Assembly (NCBI GenBank): GCA_905182135.1
Contig: CAJJAG010000006.1
Location: 248,001-312,000 of the forward strand
Source: an uncultured Acidimicrobiaceae bacterium
GTDB lineage: Bacteria > Actinomycetota > Acidimicrobiia > Acidimicrobiales > UBA10347
Direction of reading: 5' to 3'
Length of the DNA: 64,000 nt
How positions within the stretch are numbered: position 1 is the first letter of the stretch; every line of letters starts with the position of its first letter. Below the pieces are notes generated by a model, which was given only the letters and a program-made list of their open reading frames with translations, did no database searches and had not been told where the DNA came from. Below are positions 51,183-59,575 of the stretch, in pieces. Both the position numbers and the translations under genes were made by a program.

Positions 51183-51917
51183 ATGGTGCAATCGAGACTA
51201 GGCCTACTCATCTGTCTAGCCGTAGCAGCGGTATTCCTTGCCGCCTGCTCTTCGACCACGGGGCTGTCCATCGACGAACGCCCAGTAGTTGCATCAACAG
51301 ATGGCCCGGCAGCAGCATCAACAACTGACAGCAGCCAAGCCAACACCGAACCAGACGACACCGACACCGCAGACGGATCTCGCTCAGACACCCAGAATGA
51401 CTCAGACCCCGCCGACAACACCGCTTCCGACAACAGCGCTTCTGACAACACCGACGCCGACGCTGAAACCGACCAGGGTGCAAGCACCGACGCGCCAGCA
51501 ACAACACCAGAAGTTGAGATCCCTAAGGGATTCGGCTTGGGCGGTTCCGAACAACTCCAAGGCCTGCTCACTGATTGCGCAGATGGCAACAACTTGGCGT
51601 GCGACATTCTGTATGTGATCTCGCCGTTCAACTCAACAGAAGAGGCTGTAGCTGTCACCTGTGGAGGCCTCGCCAACACCGCAGTCACCTTCTGTACCGC
51701 TGGCATCGATGCCGGCGAAGACGAACGCTTCTTCGCTCTCGACAGCGCTGGGCTCGGACGAGTAACCAAAGCTTGTCAGGTCGGCGGCGACATGACGGCC
51801 TGCGACTTCCTGTACTACCGCTCGCCTATTGGTAGTCAGCTTGAAGAGATCGGCAGCACCTGTGGCGGAAGAATCAACGTCGCTCTTCCGGACTGCCGAT
51901 CGACCATCGCCGAGTAG
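51183..51917 (+). CDS. lipoprotein with two tandem four-cysteine units
   Basis: A 244-residue exported lipoprotein. Residues 1-21 are a signal peptide ending in the lipobox LAAC (Cys22). Residues 25-110 are a disordered Ser/Thr/Asp/Asn-rich linker. The end holds two similar units with cysteines at 132, 140, 160, 171 and 198, 207, 227, 238, each containing CD-hydrophobic-L-Y and a CGG segment. They probably form disulphide-stabilised domains outside the cell. Function unknown. Translation start follows AAGG. Confidence 0.8.
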   Translation: MVQSRLGLLICLAVAAVFLAACSSTTGLSIDERPVVASTDGPAAASTTDSSQANTEPDDTDTADGSRSDTQNDSDPADNTASDNSASDNTDADAETDQGASTDAPATTPEVEIPKGFGLGGSEQLQGLLTDCADGNNLACDILYVISPFNSTEEAVAVTCGGLANTAVTFCTAGIDAGEDERFFALDSAGLGRVTKACQVGGDMTACDFLYYRSPIGSQLEEIGSTCGGRINVALPDCRSTIAE

Positions 51918-51951
51918 CCCAACACGCGCATAGCGCCACCACCAAAATTGG

Positions 51952-53226
51952 TCAGCCGAGAGCTTGGTCCAGATCCCACAGAATGTCGTCCAAGTCTTCG
52001 AGCCCGACCGACAACCGCACCATGTCCCCACCGACTCCAGCCGCAGCGAGCTGGTCCTCGCTGAGCTGTTGATGGGTTGTCGATGCCGGGTGGATCACCA
52101 ATGTACGGGCGTCGCCGACGTTGGCCAGATGACTGATAAGTTCGAGCTTCTCGATGAAGGCTTGGCCTGACTCACGGCCACCCTTCACTCCAAAGGTGAA
52201 GATCGCGCCGGCACCACGCGGTAAGTACTTAGCCGCCAACGAGCGATAGGGCGAATCGTCAAGGTCAGCGTGGGCCACCCAGCTGACGCGAGGGTCAGCG
52301 TCAAGCCACTGAGCGACCGCTTGAGCGTTTCGTACATGTTCGTCCATGCGTAACGGCAGAGTCTCAAGGCCTTGGAGCAGCATGAACGCATTGAACGGGG
52401 ACAATGATGCCCCCACGTCGCGCAGTTGTTCGGACCGTAACGCCATGCAATAGGCGTACTCGCCGAAGTTGCCGAACCACTGCAAGCCGTTGTAGGTCGG
52501 AACGGGTTCAGTCATCCGAGGGAACCGGCCCGAACTCCAGTCAAAGGTCCCGGCCTCGGTTACAACGCCGCCGATGCTCGTGCCATGGCCTCCGATGAAC
52601 TTTGTAGCCGAGTGCACCACGATGTCAGCACCCCATTCCATTGGCCGACACAACCATGGCGTGGCAAAGGTCGAGTCAACAACCAGCGGCAGACCATGAC
52701 TATGTGCCACGTCGGCCAACGCCTCGAGATCAGCAACCGCTCCACCAGGGTTACCGATGACCTCGGTATACATCGCCTTGGTCTCGGGCCGGATCGCCGC
52801 AGCGAACGCGTCGACGTCGGTGTTCGGAACAAACGTTGTGTCAACCCCGAACCGACCCAACGTCGTATCAAAGAGTGTGTAGGTGCCGCCGTATACCCCA
52901 GCCGCGGAAACGATGTGATCGCCAGCGCCCACCAGCGTCGACATAGCCAAGAAGGCCGCTGCCTGACCGCTGGCCGTAGCTACAGCACCAATAGCGCCTT
53001 CGAGGCTCGCCATACGTTCTTCAAATGCAGCCGTGGTTGGGTTGGAGATCCGGCTGTAGATAGTTCCGAACTTCTGCAACGCAAACAGGTCCGCCGCATC
53101 GTCGGTGTCCTCGAACACGAAGCTGGTCGACTGATAGATGGGGACGGCTCTTGCTCCCGTGGCCGAGTCAGGCTGACCACCAGCGTGCAGCGTGCGAGTC
53201 TTGAATCCGAATTCGTGATCACTCAT
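51952..53226 (-). CDS. metY: O-acetylhomoserine sulfhydrylase-type PLP enzyme
   Basis: A 424-residue gamma-family PLP enzyme of the MetY type, which makes homocysteine from O-acetylhomoserine and sulfide. KTRTLHAGGQPDSATGARAV, YQSTSFVFEDTD and the PLP lysine in VVHSATKFIGGHG match. The C-terminal HPASTTHQQLSEDQL is typical of this group. ATG 53224-53226 follows AAGGGG. Related enzymes such as cystathionine gamma-synthase are less likely given the length and motifs. Confidence 0.9.
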   Translation of the reverse strand: MSDHEFGFKTRTLHAGGQPDSATGARAVPIYQSTSFVFEDTDDAADLFALQKFGTIYSRISNPTTAAFEERMASLEGAIGAVATASGQAAAFLAMSTLVGAGDHIVSAAGVYGGTYTLFDTTLGRFGVDTTFVPNTDVDAFAAAIRPETKAMYTEVIGNPGGAVADLEALADVAHSHGLPLVVDSTFATPWLCRPMEWGADIVVHSATKFIGGHGTSIGGVVTEAGTFDWSSGRFPRMTEPVPTYNGLQWFGNFGEYAYCMALRSEQLRDVGASLSPFNAFMLLQGLETLPLRMDEHVRNAQAVAQWLDADPRVSWVAHADLDDSPYRSLAAKYLPRGAGAIFTFGVKGGRESGQAFIEKLELISHLANVGDARTLVIHPASTTHQQLSEDQLAAAGVGGDMVRLSVGLEDLDDILWDLDQALG

Positions 53227-53331
53227 CCCCTTCACTCTTCCACACGGCCATGTCGCACACCCTGTGCTGCATCGCAGGAAGCACGCCGGCCTCGTGATAC
53301 CTGCAGGTTGTCCCGGAGATGGGACGCTGCT

Positions 53332-54147
53332 TCAGGTCTTCGCTGCGAGTAAGGGCTCGAGGAAAGCAGCAATACCGTCTTCCTCGACGCTCGTGGTGAC
53401 ACGGTCGGCAGCGGCTTGCACCTCAGGACGGGCATTACCCATGGCCACACCGGTTCCGGCCCACCGCAGCATCTCGATGTCATTGCCGCCATCGCCAAAC
53501 GCGACAACGTCTGCTGCGGTCAAACCCAGATGATCGACGAGCACTTGCAACGCCACCGCCTTGTGGTCGCCACGCGGTGAGACGTCGACAATCGGCAGGC
53601 CGCCAAACTGCACCTGACATCGGTCGTCGATCAACTCGGCCACGATTGCGGCAAGTTCGTCGAGTCGATCGTCGTAATCATCGTGGAATGGGATGACGCG
53701 ACGGACTTGGGATAGATCGGCAGGTAGCGCATCGAGCACGTCGGAGACAGGAGGCACCGAATTCGTCTCGGGCACACGACGACTGAAGCCAGGTTCCTCA
53801 AGGACCGTGTCACCAACCTCGACAGCGAACCCAACACCGGGGAGGCGAGCGCGCAAGCCATGGATCACCGGCAATACGACATCTTCAGGGAGGCAACGAT
53901 CGCGTAACAAGCGACCTGTTTTCACCTCGAACAGCACCGAACCGTTACCGCACGCCATCCAGTCGGCACCACCAACATGGTCAAGCGTGAACTGAGCCAC
54001 GGCCAACGGGCGACCAGTTGCTAGCGCGATGGGTATCTGAAGTGCCCGCAACCGAGCCAGCACCGCAACAGTCGACGAGGCGACATTGCCATCCCAGTCC
54101 AACAACGTGCCGTCAACATCGAACACAACCAGCTTCGGAATCTGCAC
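53332..54147 (-). CDS. HAD-superfamily phosphatase, Cof type
   Basis: A 271-residue HAD phosphatase of the Cof/IIB type with C2 cap. The catalytic VFDVDGTLLD, motif II ALATGRP, and the metal-binding AFGDGGNDIEMLRWAGTGVA are all present. Substrates are usually sugar phosphates or phosphorylated cofactors. Translation starts at GTG 54145-54147; TACGCT lies 7 nt upstream and no ribosome site is seen, so it may be leaderless. Confidence 0.88.
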   Translation of the reverse strand: MQIPKLVVFDVDGTLLDWDGNVASSTVAVLARLRALQIPIALATGRPLAVAQFTLDHVGGADWMACGNGSVLFEVKTGRLLRDRCLPEDVVLPVIHGLRARLPGVGFAVEVGDTVLEEPGFSRRVPETNSVPPVSDVLDALPADLSQVRRVIPFHDDYDDRLDELAAIVAELIDDRCQVQFGGLPIVDVSPRGDHKAVALQVLVDHLGLTAADVVAFGDGGNDIEMLRWAGTGVAMGNARPEVQAAADRVTTSVEEDGIAAFLEPLLAAKT

Positions 54148-54185
54148 GACGCCGAGCGTACTGTGGACGTTTGCGAGGCCGCGGC

Positions 54186-54492
54186 TACTGCAAGATCAAT
54201 ACTGCTCTGAACTACGAACCCGAAAACGTGGGCGTGAACCGCATTACAGCGCACCTGATAAAGACCTTGATGACAGCAGGGCACTTCAAGAACCGACTGC
54301 TGATCCATGCCATCGAAACCCAGACACCATCTAGTCGCATCGGTTAAGCACATGGGCCATGTGGATGAGATAGCCAGTACTGCATTCTTTCTGGCTAGAA
54401 ATGAGTCAGGTTCCGTCAGCAGCGAGGGCACCTACGAGAAATACAGCCTGCCGATCAGCGAGCGCGAAGTCGCCCGGATGCGCATCGCCTAA
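54186..54492 (+). pseudogene. remnant of short-chain dehydrogenase C-terminus
   Basis: One frame reads NVGVNRITAHLIKTLMTAG, like the V-N-x-I-x-P-G-x-I-x-T-x-M segment of SDR enzymes; the next frame reads GHVDEIASTAFFLARNESGSV, like the following D-E-I-A-x-x-x-x-F-L-A-S-D-E segment. The nucleotide-binding half and the catalytic Tyr-Lys are missing and a frameshift joins the pieces. The match is moderate. Confidence 0.45.
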
Positions 54493-54794
54493 CTCAATCA
54501 ATGCCATATTCGGTTGAACACTCGAACTGCACTGGCGATGCAGCAAGGTCTCGATGACGGGCTTCACAAACAGTTGTAGAGCTATGTCACTAATGCCACT
54601 TTCCTGACCAAGGAATGGTCGAACTCGCTCTACCGAATGCATTCTGTCTGAGTTTGGGGCAGGCGTTCCAGGTACTAGCTATCGACATCGACTTCGACGT
54701 GCTACGGCAGCGGGAGCCCTCCTTCATGCACTCGGTCTTCGCCCAGCTACCCGTGCCACCTACCAGAGCGTTGCCCACTGTGGTTGAATGCGAC
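54493..54794. other. intergenic upstream of FAH gene, no gene seen
   Basis: The plus frame of the FAH gene stays open back to 54615 but this part is not family-like. A minus-strand frame 54406-54642 reads protein-like (LFVKPVIETLLHRQ) and overlaps the SDR remnant; it is not recognised. Confidence 0.3.
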
Positions 54795-55613
54795 ATGCGC
54801 TTTTTGGGTTTCGAAGTTGATGGAGTTGCAGCAATCGGCGTCGTGAACGACGAGCAAGTTCGACGGCTCTGCTCCATCGATGAGTTCTACGCTGACGTTG
54901 ACCGCTGGCAGAACATCGCACCGAGCGGACCTTCAGTCGCGATTGCTGACATCGTGCGCGTGCCACCTGTGCCACAGACGGCCAAAGTTCTGTGCCTCGG
55001 CCTGAACTACGCCGCACATATCTCTGAAACGGGAAGCGAGCGGCCAGACTTCCCCAACATCTTCGCCAAGTGGTACGCCTCGTTGTCGAACCATGGTGAC
55101 CAGATTCCCGTGCCATCAGGCGATAATCGTCTGGACTGGGAATGCGAGATGGCAGTCATCATCGGCGCGCCATTGACCGATACGACCGAAGCAGATGCCA
55201 TGGCCGGCGTGCTGGGTTACACCTGTTTCAACGATATAAGCGCTCGCGGTTACCAGCGACGCACCAAGCAATGGGCGATCGGAAAGAACCCCGACAACTC
55301 AGCACCGATTGGCCCTGTCGTCGTAACCGCTGACGAATTCGGCGACCCCTACGGTAAGCGAATCTTGACTCGGGTGAACGGCGACGTTCGCCAAGACGGA
55401 ACCACAGACATGATGCTGTTCAAGATCGCCGAGACGATCGAATACATCACCGCGGGCACGTCACTTCGCCCTGGTGATGTCATTGCGACCGGCACGCCAT
55501 CGGGCGTCGGCGACAAGATGGATCCGCCTACGTACCTGACGGCAGGCGACACTGTTGAAATTGAAATTGAAGGCATCGGCACGTTGCAGAGCAGAATTGT
55601 CGCTCGCGGCTGA
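54795..55613 (+). CDS. fumarylacetoacetate hydrolase (FAH) family protein
   Basis: A 272-residue FAH-fold protein. GLNYAAHISETGSERPDFPN, the metal-binding LDWECEMAVIIG (E-x-E) and CFNDISARGYQRR (Asp), and the ending GDVIATGTPSGVG are family hallmarks. Members hydrolyse, hydrate or decarboxylate diketo acids or related compounds. ATG 54795 gives the standard start (MRFLGFEVDG); upstream residues look non-family. A zinc-type dehydrogenase follows after 59 bp, consistent with an aromatic or keto-acid pathway. Confidence 0.88.
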   Translation: MRFLGFEVDGVAAIGVVNDEQVRRLCSIDEFYADVDRWQNIAPSGPSVAIADIVRVPPVPQTAKVLCLGLNYAAHISETGSERPDFPNIFAKWYASLSNHGDQIPVPSGDNRLDWECEMAVIIGAPLTDTTEADAMAGVLGYTCFNDISARGYQRRTKQWAIGKNPDNSAPIGPVVVTADEFGDPYGKRILTRVNGDVRQDGTTDMMLFKIAETIEYITAGTSLRPGDVIATGTPSGVGDKMDPPTYLTAGDTVEIEIEGIGTLQSRIVARG

Positions 55614-55672
55614 TGCCCCGTCTATACCCACTTCTCTGACCTCCATCACAACATCTATTTAGGAGACCTGCC

Positions 55673-56647
55673 ATGCGAACTTGGCAAATGCACGAACTCG
55701 GCGATCCATGGACCGACCTACAACTCGACGAAGTCGACATACCGACACCTGGCCCTGGCCAAATAGGCATCGAGGTCGAAGCCGTTGGCGTGGCTTTCCC
55801 CAATGTGCTGATGGCACAGGGCAAGTATCAGGTGAAGTCGACCCCACCGTTCTCGCCAGCCGAGTCGGTCGTTGGCCGCGTGTCAGGGCTGGGTGAAGGA
55901 GTCGATTCTTTCGCGATCGGCGATCGAGTCATGACCAGCGACGGCGCTTCGTTGTCCGAGCACATCGTTGCCTCCGCAAAGCGGGCCTTTCGCGCCCCCG
56001 AATCGCTTACGGCGGGCCAATCCACCGCCTTGCTTGTTAACTACCCGACCACCTGGTTCGGCCTGCACGAACGGGCCCAACTGCAAGCCGGCGAAACCGT
56101 TCTCATCACCGCCGCTGCGGGCGGCGTCGGAACCGCAGCTATCGACCTGGCCAAGGCCCAAGGTGCGACCGTGATCGCCGTTGCTGGCGGTCCCGAGAAA
56201 CTGCAGGTCTGCAAGGATGTCGGCGCAGACTTCACCGTCGATTACCGAGCTACCCCTGATTTCGTCGACGAGGTTCGCGAGATCTCCGGTGGCGGCGTGG
56301 ACGTTTGTTACGAGGTCGTCGGTGGCGACACCTTCCAACATGCCCGTCGGTGCATGGGCTGGGACGGTCGACTGCTGATCATTGGCTTCGCAGGCGGCAC
56401 GATCCCCGACTCGCCGATGAACCATGCCCTGCTCAAAAATTACTCGATCGTTGGCGTCCACTGGGGTGCATCAGTTCAGCGCGATCCTGATTCTCTCGTG
56501 CGCCAACTCGGCGAACTGACCAGGCTCGCCGACACCGGCAAGATCTCGCCCAATATGTACCCACCGTTCACCTTTGAGGACGCCAAGCTAGCTTTCGACG
56601 ATCTCGCCCACCGCAAGACCACCGGCAAGGTCGTCGTCGAGCTGTAG
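55673..56647 (+). CDS. NADPH:quinone reductase-like MDR dehydrogenase
   Basis: A 324-residue medium-chain reductase without zinc ligands. The N-terminal GIEVEAVGVAFPNVLMAQGKYQ-type start, GVGTAAIDLAKAQGATVIAV (Rossmann) and the end LAFDDLAHRKTTGKVVV fit the QOR/acrylyl-CoA reductase group. It would reduce a carbon-carbon double bond or a quinone with NADPH. An AGGAGA ribosome site precedes ATG 55673. The FAH gene lies 59 bp upstream on the same strand. Confidence 0.87.
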   Translation: MRTWQMHELGDPWTDLQLDEVDIPTPGPGQIGIEVEAVGVAFPNVLMAQGKYQVKSTPPFSPAESVVGRVSGLGEGVDSFAIGDRVMTSDGASLSEHIVASAKRAFRAPESLTAGQSTALLVNYPTTWFGLHERAQLQAGETVLITAAAGGVGTAAIDLAKAQGATVIAVAGGPEKLQVCKDVGADFTVDYRATPDFVDEVREISGGGVDVCYEVVGGDTFQHARRCMGWDGRLLIIGFAGGTIPDSPMNHALLKNYSIVGVHWGASVQRDPDSLVRQLGELTRLADTGKISPNMYPPFTFEDAKLAFDDLAHRKTTGKVVVEL

Positions 56648-56768
56648 AGCAGGTTCGGCCCTCGGCCTCCGTCGCCTTGGACTCATGGAAAGCTCATGAC
56701 AACTGAACTGACCGCAAGAGAGTCCAATGGCGACGGGCCATGCTCGCTAGAAGAACCACTCTTCTCTG

Positions 56769-56939
56769 GTGGCATCACTCCACCTGGAACCGATTCTGAC
56801 ACTCATACTGCGCAGCCCAAAGACTGTGGACTGGGGCTGCGCGTTCGAGGGATTGCATGCGGCTTTCCCAAAACACCCTGATTATGAGCTGTTTGCTACT
56901 GCCCTCAAACGGCTTCAGAAAGAGAGCACGCCGACATGA
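56769..56939 (+). CDS. possible small gene coupled to the CxxC protein
   Basis: A 56-codon frame from GTG 56769 reads protein-like: SPKTVDWGCAFEGLHAAFPK and DYELFATALKRLQKESTPT, ending in a TGA that overlaps the next ATG (ATGA). The overlap and the smooth helix-like composition support a real gene, though no family is known and no ribosome site is seen. A 9-bp inverted repeat (56810-56818 with 56834-56842) lies inside it, so that hairpin is not a simple terminator of the upstream gene. Confidence 0.4.
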   Translation: MASLHLEPILTLILRSPKTVDWGCAFEGLHAAFPKHPDYELFATALKRLQKESTPT

Positions 56940-57325
56940 CAGCGTCTGAAGACCGCCCACAGGAGCCCGAGCACAGCGAAGCTGCGGTCGGCTGTGATTT
57001 ATGCGAGGCCGCCCGGTTTACCCATTGGTATCACGAGGACGAAACGTGTTGGATCACCGACTGCGAAGTCTGTTCGGTCCCGATGGCCGTCTGGAAGCCG
57101 CATGGCATCGACCCAACCCAAGCCGAGATCACGCACATGCTTGGCCATCTCGAAGCTGCAGGAAAGACGCGCTTCGGTGATGAACCATTTACGCTCGATC
57201 GTGAAATGCGAACGATCCCGGACCATTGGCATGCGCATGCTCGAGACACCGAGTGGTTCCGCCTTCGGATGGCCCGACCACTCAGCCGGTACACCGGCGT
57301 TGGTGTCAACCGGGTCGAACGTTAA
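56936..57325 (+). CDS. conserved CxxC protein, HIT-like tail
   Basis: A 129-residue soluble protein. Two CxxC motifs, GCDLCEAA (20-23) and DCEVCSVP (43-46), likely bind zinc, separated by HWYHEDETCWI. A C-terminal DHWHAHAR resembles the histidine cluster of HIT-type hydrolases, but the full HIT motif is not present. Function unknown; similar proteins in actinobacteria are annotated hypothetical. It lies 70 bp upstream of the oligopeptide ABC ATPase. Confidence 0.65.
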   Translation: MTASEDRPQEPEHSEAAVGCDLCEAARFTHWYHEDETCWITDCEVCSVPMAVWKPHGIDPTQAEITHMLGHLEAAGKTRFGDEPFTLDREMRTIPDHWHAHARDTEWFRLRMARPLSRYTGVGVNRVER

Positions 57326-57395
57326 CCCTCACGAACCGCTGTCCAGGGCTGCAACTGCGGTCTGTGGTCCATCCGACGGCTACCCTGCGGCCAGT

Positions 57396-58397
57396 ATGAG
57401 CGCGAGTGATCGAGAAACTGTCCTTGAGGTCAACGGCCTGAAGACGCACTTCCATACCCAAGACGGCACCGTGCACGCTGTCAATGGCGTGAGCTTCAAA
57501 CTCCATGCAGGTGAGCTGCTTGGTGTTGTCGGCGAGAGCGGTTCCGGCAAGAGCGTGACCATGATGTCGTTACTCAAACTCATTCCGATGCCACCGGGCG
57601 ACATCGTTGATGGCCAGGCAAACTTCAGAAACAACGATCTGCTGCAGCTAGAACCCAACGAGCTACGCAAGGTCCGCGGCGGGCAAATTGGGTTCATTTT
57701 CCAAGACCCGATGACATCACTGAATCCCGTACTCACCATCGGGCGGCAGATCACCGAGCCTCTCATATTGCACACCGATGTCGACAAAAAGGGCGCCAAA
57801 GTTCGAGCAGCCGAACTCCTCGACATGGTCGGTATCCCTGATGCCGCTGCACGGCTGAAGGCCTACCCCCACGAACTTTCCGGCGGTATGCGTCAGCGGG
57901 TTATGATCGCCATCGCCCTGGCTTGTTCTCCAGAAGTGATCATCGCCGACGAACCAACCACGGCCCTTGATGTCACCATCCAAGCCCAGATCATTGCCAT
58001 TGTTAAGGATCTACGAGAACGCTTGGGCACCGCAGTGGTGTGGATCACCCATGACCTTGGCGTGATCGCCGGCCTCGCCGACCGGGTCCTCGTCATGTAT
58101 GGCGGGCGAATAGTCGAAGAGGCTCCCGTTCGAGACCTCTATGCCAGACCGATGCACCCCTACACCGTGGGCCTTCTTGCCTCGCTGCCTCGACTTGACC
58201 AAAAGGGCCAAGAGCTGGTCAGTATTCCCGGTCAACCCCCGAGCCTGTATGCCGAGCCCACAGGCTGCTCATTTGCGCCGAGATGCGCCCATGCATTCGA
58301 TCGCTGCACCAGCGAAGTTCCTGAGCTGGTCGAAGTGCACCCAGGACATCGCACTGCTTGCTTCTGGGATCTCGAGAACGAAAGGCCACGCGCATGA
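57396..58397 (+). CDS. peptide ABC transporter ATPase, DppD/OppD type
   Basis: A 333-residue ABC ATPase. Walker A GESGSGKS (46-53), the signature [12 protein letters not shown] and Walker [13 protein letters not shown] are complete. The C-terminal [14 protein letters not shown] is the oligo_HPY domain with its Cys pattern, which marks peptide/nickel-type importers and may hold an iron-sulfur cluster. ATG 57396 is the family start; the frame upstream is only antisense-like. The stop overlaps the DppF start by 4 nt. Confidence 0.92.
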   Translation: MSASDRETVLEVNGLKTHFHTQDGTVHAVNGVSFKLHAGELLGVVGESGSGKSVTMMSLLKLIPMPPGDIVDGQANFRNNDLLQLEPNELRKVRGGQIGFIFQDPMTSLNPVLTIGRQITEPLILHTDVDKKGAKVRAAELLDMVGIPDAAARLKAYPHELSGGMRQRVMIAIALACSPEVIIADEPTTALDVTIQAQIIAIVKDLRERLGTAVVWITHDLGVIAGLADRVLVMYGGRIVEEAPVRDLYARPMHPYTVGLLASLPRLDQKGQELVSIPGQPPSLYAEPTGCSFAPRCAHAFDRCTSEVPELVEVHPGHRTACFWDLENERPRA

Positions 58398-59407
58398 CCG
58401 ACGTACAAGCCACGACGCCAGCGTCGTCCACCGATCGCGAAATCATCGTTAGCGTCCGCGGTCTAAAAAAGCATTTTCCTATCGCAGGTGGCCTGTTCCG
58501 CCGCAAGGTCGGTGCAGTACGGGCGGTAGATGGCATCAGCTTCGACATCCACCGCGGCGAGACCCTTGGCCTAGTAGGCGAGAGTGGGTGTGGCAAGTCA
58601 ACGACAGGGCGTGTGATGCTCCAACTCGACACCGCTACCGAAGGCCACGTCTTCTTCGAAGGCCAAGATCTCACCACGCTGTCCACCTCACAAATGCGAA
58701 AAGTTCGTCCTCGAGCTCAGATGATCTTCCAGGATCCACACGCCTGTCTGAATCCCCGCATGACGGTCGCATCTATTATCGGCGAACCGTTGCGAGAACA
58801 CTCAGATATGGGCCCGGTCGAACGCCGCCAGCGCATCGAAGAGCTGCTCTCGATCGTTGGCCTTGATCCATCACACGCTAACCGATATCCGCATGAGTTT
58901 TCGGGTGGCCAGCGCCAGCGCATTGGTATCGCCCGCGCCATCGCCTTGAATCCTGACTTCATCGTATGCGACGAGCCCATCGCGGCTCTCGACGTATCGA
59001 TTCAGGCTCAGGTCGTAAACCTGCTTCTGGAACTCCAGGAATCCCTGGGCCTCACGTACCTCTTCATCTCTCACGACCTATCAATGATTCGCCATATCGC
59101 AGACCGCGTCGCGGTGATGTACCTGGGCCACATCGTCGAGATGACCGACGTCGAACGCCTCTACGATGACCCAAAACATCCCTACACCGAGGCGCTGTTG
59201 TCAGCAGTTCCGGTGCCTGATCCGCGGGCAGAAGACATCCGCAAGCGTGTCATCCTTGAGGGCGACCTGCCGAGTCCCTCGAGCCCGCCGCCAGGGTGCG
59301 TGTTCAATACGCGCTGCCCCATCGCTGAACAGAAGTGCTCATCTGAGGTTCCTGAGTGGCGTGAAATCGGCACTGATCACTGGGTTGCTTGTCACTTCGC
59401 TGAATAA
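58394..59407 (+). CDS. peptide ABC transporter ATPase, DppF/OppF type
   Basis: A 337-residue ATPase that pairs with the previous gene. Walker A GESGCGKST (62-70), signature YPHEFSGGQRQR, Walker B FIVCDEPIAALD and the C-terminal CVFNTRCPIAEQKC are present. Its ATG overlaps the DppD stop (ATGA). After it comes a 168 bp gap with a 14-bp palindrome, then the receptor gene. Confidence 0.92.
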   Translation: MTDVQATTPASSTDREIIVSVRGLKKHFPIAGGLFRRKVGAVRAVDGISFDIHRGETLGLVGESGCGKSTTGRVMLQLDTATEGHVFFEGQDLTTLSTSQMRKVRPRAQMIFQDPHACLNPRMTVASIIGEPLREHSDMGPVERRQRIEELLSIVGLDPSHANRYPHEFSGGQRQRIGIARAIALNPDFIVCDEPIAALDVSIQAQVVNLLLELQESLGLTYLFISHDLSMIRHIADRVAVMYLGHIVEMTDVERLYDDPKHPYTEALLSAVPVPDPRAEDIRKRVILEGDLPSPSSPPPGCVFNTRCPIAEQKCSSEVPEWREIGTDHWVACHFAE

Positions 59408-59488
59408 CAGCTCCGTTTCGGCAAGATAAAATTAGTCATCGGCGTAACCGCGTGGAGAACCGCGAAACCTATTCTCCGAAATGACACA

Positions 59489-59502
59489 GCGCTCTAGAGC
59501 GC
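59489..59502. promoter_or_regulatory. 14-bp palindrome, possible operator
   Basis: GCGCTCTAGAGCGC is a perfect 14-bp palindrome about 75 bp before the receptor gene start. It may be a regulator-binding site for the receptor-permease part of the operon; no neighbouring regulator is present to support this. The flanking TGAC/GTCA bases extend the symmetry imperfectly. Confidence 0.35.
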
Positions 59503-59575
59503 GTCACTTTGATTTCCCGTCTAGCATGATTGCCACGCTGGTGGATGCCAGCGCCTTGGAGGAGGAACTACCTAT

